Shown: piece after piece, positions 63,598 to 64,000 of the stretch
How positions within the stretch are numbered: the first letter of the stretch is position 1
How the letters are laid out: the number at the start of each line of letters is the position of its first letter
Origin: Minicystis rosea
GTDB taxonomy: Bacteria > Myxococcota_A > Polyangia > Polyangiales > Polyangiaceae
Direction: 5' to 3'
Assembly (NCBI GenBank): GCA_001931535.1
Contig: CP016211.1
Span: 11,950,377-12,014,376, forward strand
Length of the DNA: 64,000 bases
Program-made: the position numbers and the translations under genes
Notes under the pieces: generated by a model
The model's input: only the letters and a program-made list of their open reading frames with translations
What the model was told of the DNA's origin: nothing
Databases searched by the model: none

Positions 63598-64000
63598 ATG
63601 TCCATCACCGTCGAATCCATTCACGCCGCGCTCGCCAAAGTCGTCGATCCCGAGCTCGGCCGGTCGCTCACCGACGTCGGGGTCGTCGCGGACGTCGCGG
63701 TGGAAGCGGGCGATGCCGCGCGCGTCTCGCTCATGCTCCCCATTCCGGGCAAGGGCTACCGCGCGCGCATCGAGGCCGCCGTGACCGAGGCCGCGCGCGC
63801 CGCCGGCGCGAAGTCGGTGAGCTTCACGGCGGAGATGGCGATCCCGACGCGCAACATCCTGTCGGACGATCCCTGCCCCGGCGTGAAGAACATCGTCCTC
63901 GTGATGAGCGGCAAGGGCGGCGTGGGGAAGAGCACGGTCGCCACGAACCTCACGCTCGCGACCGCTCGCCTGGGCGCGCGCGTGGGCCTGCTCGACGCGG
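63598..64000 (+). CDS. Mrp/ApbC-family Fe-S carrier ATPase, N-terminal part (cut by window edge)
   Basis: About 134 residues lie inside the window. The protein starts with a MIP18/DUF59-type domain (IHAALAKVVDPELGRSLTDV) and continues into a P-loop NTPase with the deviant Walker A SGKGGVGKST, the hallmark of Mrp/Nbp35/ApbC ATPases that carry Fe-S clusters to apoproteins. The usual GLLDA block is at the window's end. The start at 63598 matches the family's normal N-terminus. The gene continues beyond the right edge, so the C-terminal CxxC cluster site cannot be checked. Confidence 0.92.
   Translation, partial: MSITVESIHAALAKVVDPELGRSLTDVGVVADVAVEAGDAARVSLMLPIPGKGYRARIEAAVTEAARAAGAKSVSFTAEMAIPTRNILSDDPCPGVKNIVLVMSGKGGVGKSTVATNLTLATARLGARVGLLDA

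Overview
The window is high-GC (about two thirds G+C), densely coded DNA from a myxobacterium, most likely of the order Polyangiales (Polyangiaceae-like). The grounds are many eukaryote-like Ser/Thr protein kinases (eight in 64 kb, one frameshifted), many Cys-rich lipoproteins with Ser/Gly/Thr linkers and short metal-binding-type motifs, an FHA-domain sigma-54 activator, and fatty-acid oxidation genes scattered rather than gathered. No rRNA, tRNA, CRISPR array, insertion sequence or phage module was seen.

Layout. 0-2.2 kb: the left edge cuts a DUF5682-family gene translationally coupled to a MoxR-type AAA ATPase, followed by a gene-poor stretch. 2.2-6.2 kb: a Rieske oxygenase, a relic of a lipoprotein gene, a LysM protein with an extraordinary acidic tail, and a divergent LysR regulator / NmrA-type oxidoreductase pair. 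6.4-12.5 kb: secreted and membrane proteins plus a GFA-family protein. 12.6-20.9 kb: four kinases and an MFS transporter, closed by a clear intrinsic terminator. 20.9-24.7 kb: a stand-alone GyrB-like ATPase with altered catalytic residues, a bacterial expansin and a lipoprotein. 24.8-28.3 kb: a fadN-fadA type beta-oxidation operon. 28.5-40.2 kb: a secreted trypsin-like protease, then a signalling block of three kinases, a winged-helix/AAA/TPR regulator and an FHA/sigma-54 activator. 40.5-43.1 kb: a lipoprotein, two tandem micro-genes coding near-identical 33- and 34-residue peptides, and a TPR protein. 43.1-48.7 kb: a frameshifted kinase with a TerB-like gene, a pair of acyl-CoA dehydrogenases and a rhomboid-TPR protein. 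48.8-52.0 kb: a frameshifted beta-propeller-like lipoprotein and a Cys-rich lipoprotein. 52.1-61.6 kb: a long same-strand run of mostly overlapping or closely spaced genes (nucleoside deoxyribosyltransferase-like, class II synthetase-like, tyrosine phosphatase, serine hydrolase, Pth2, FCP1-like phosphatase, DnaJ-like membrane protein, outer-membrane protein, three TlpA-type thioredoxins). 61.9-64 kb: a large Cys-rich surface protein and the start of an Mrp/ApbC ATPase cut by the right edge.

How the parts may work together. The signalling block pairs kinases with DNA-binding regulators: one kinase overlaps the end of the winged-helix/AAA regulator gene, and the FHA/sigma-54 activator is divergent from a large kinase-TPR gene, so phosphothreonine-dependent transcription control is plausible. 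The TlpA-rich operon suggests redox-dependent assembly or maturation of its outer-membrane protein. The two-dehydrogenase locus and the fadN-fadA locus could together supply the steps of one beta-oxidation route. The tandem micro-genes, each with its own strong ribosome binding site, are the best candidate for an undescribed system. Two frameshifts, both in G/C homopolymers, may be assembly errors rather than true decay.
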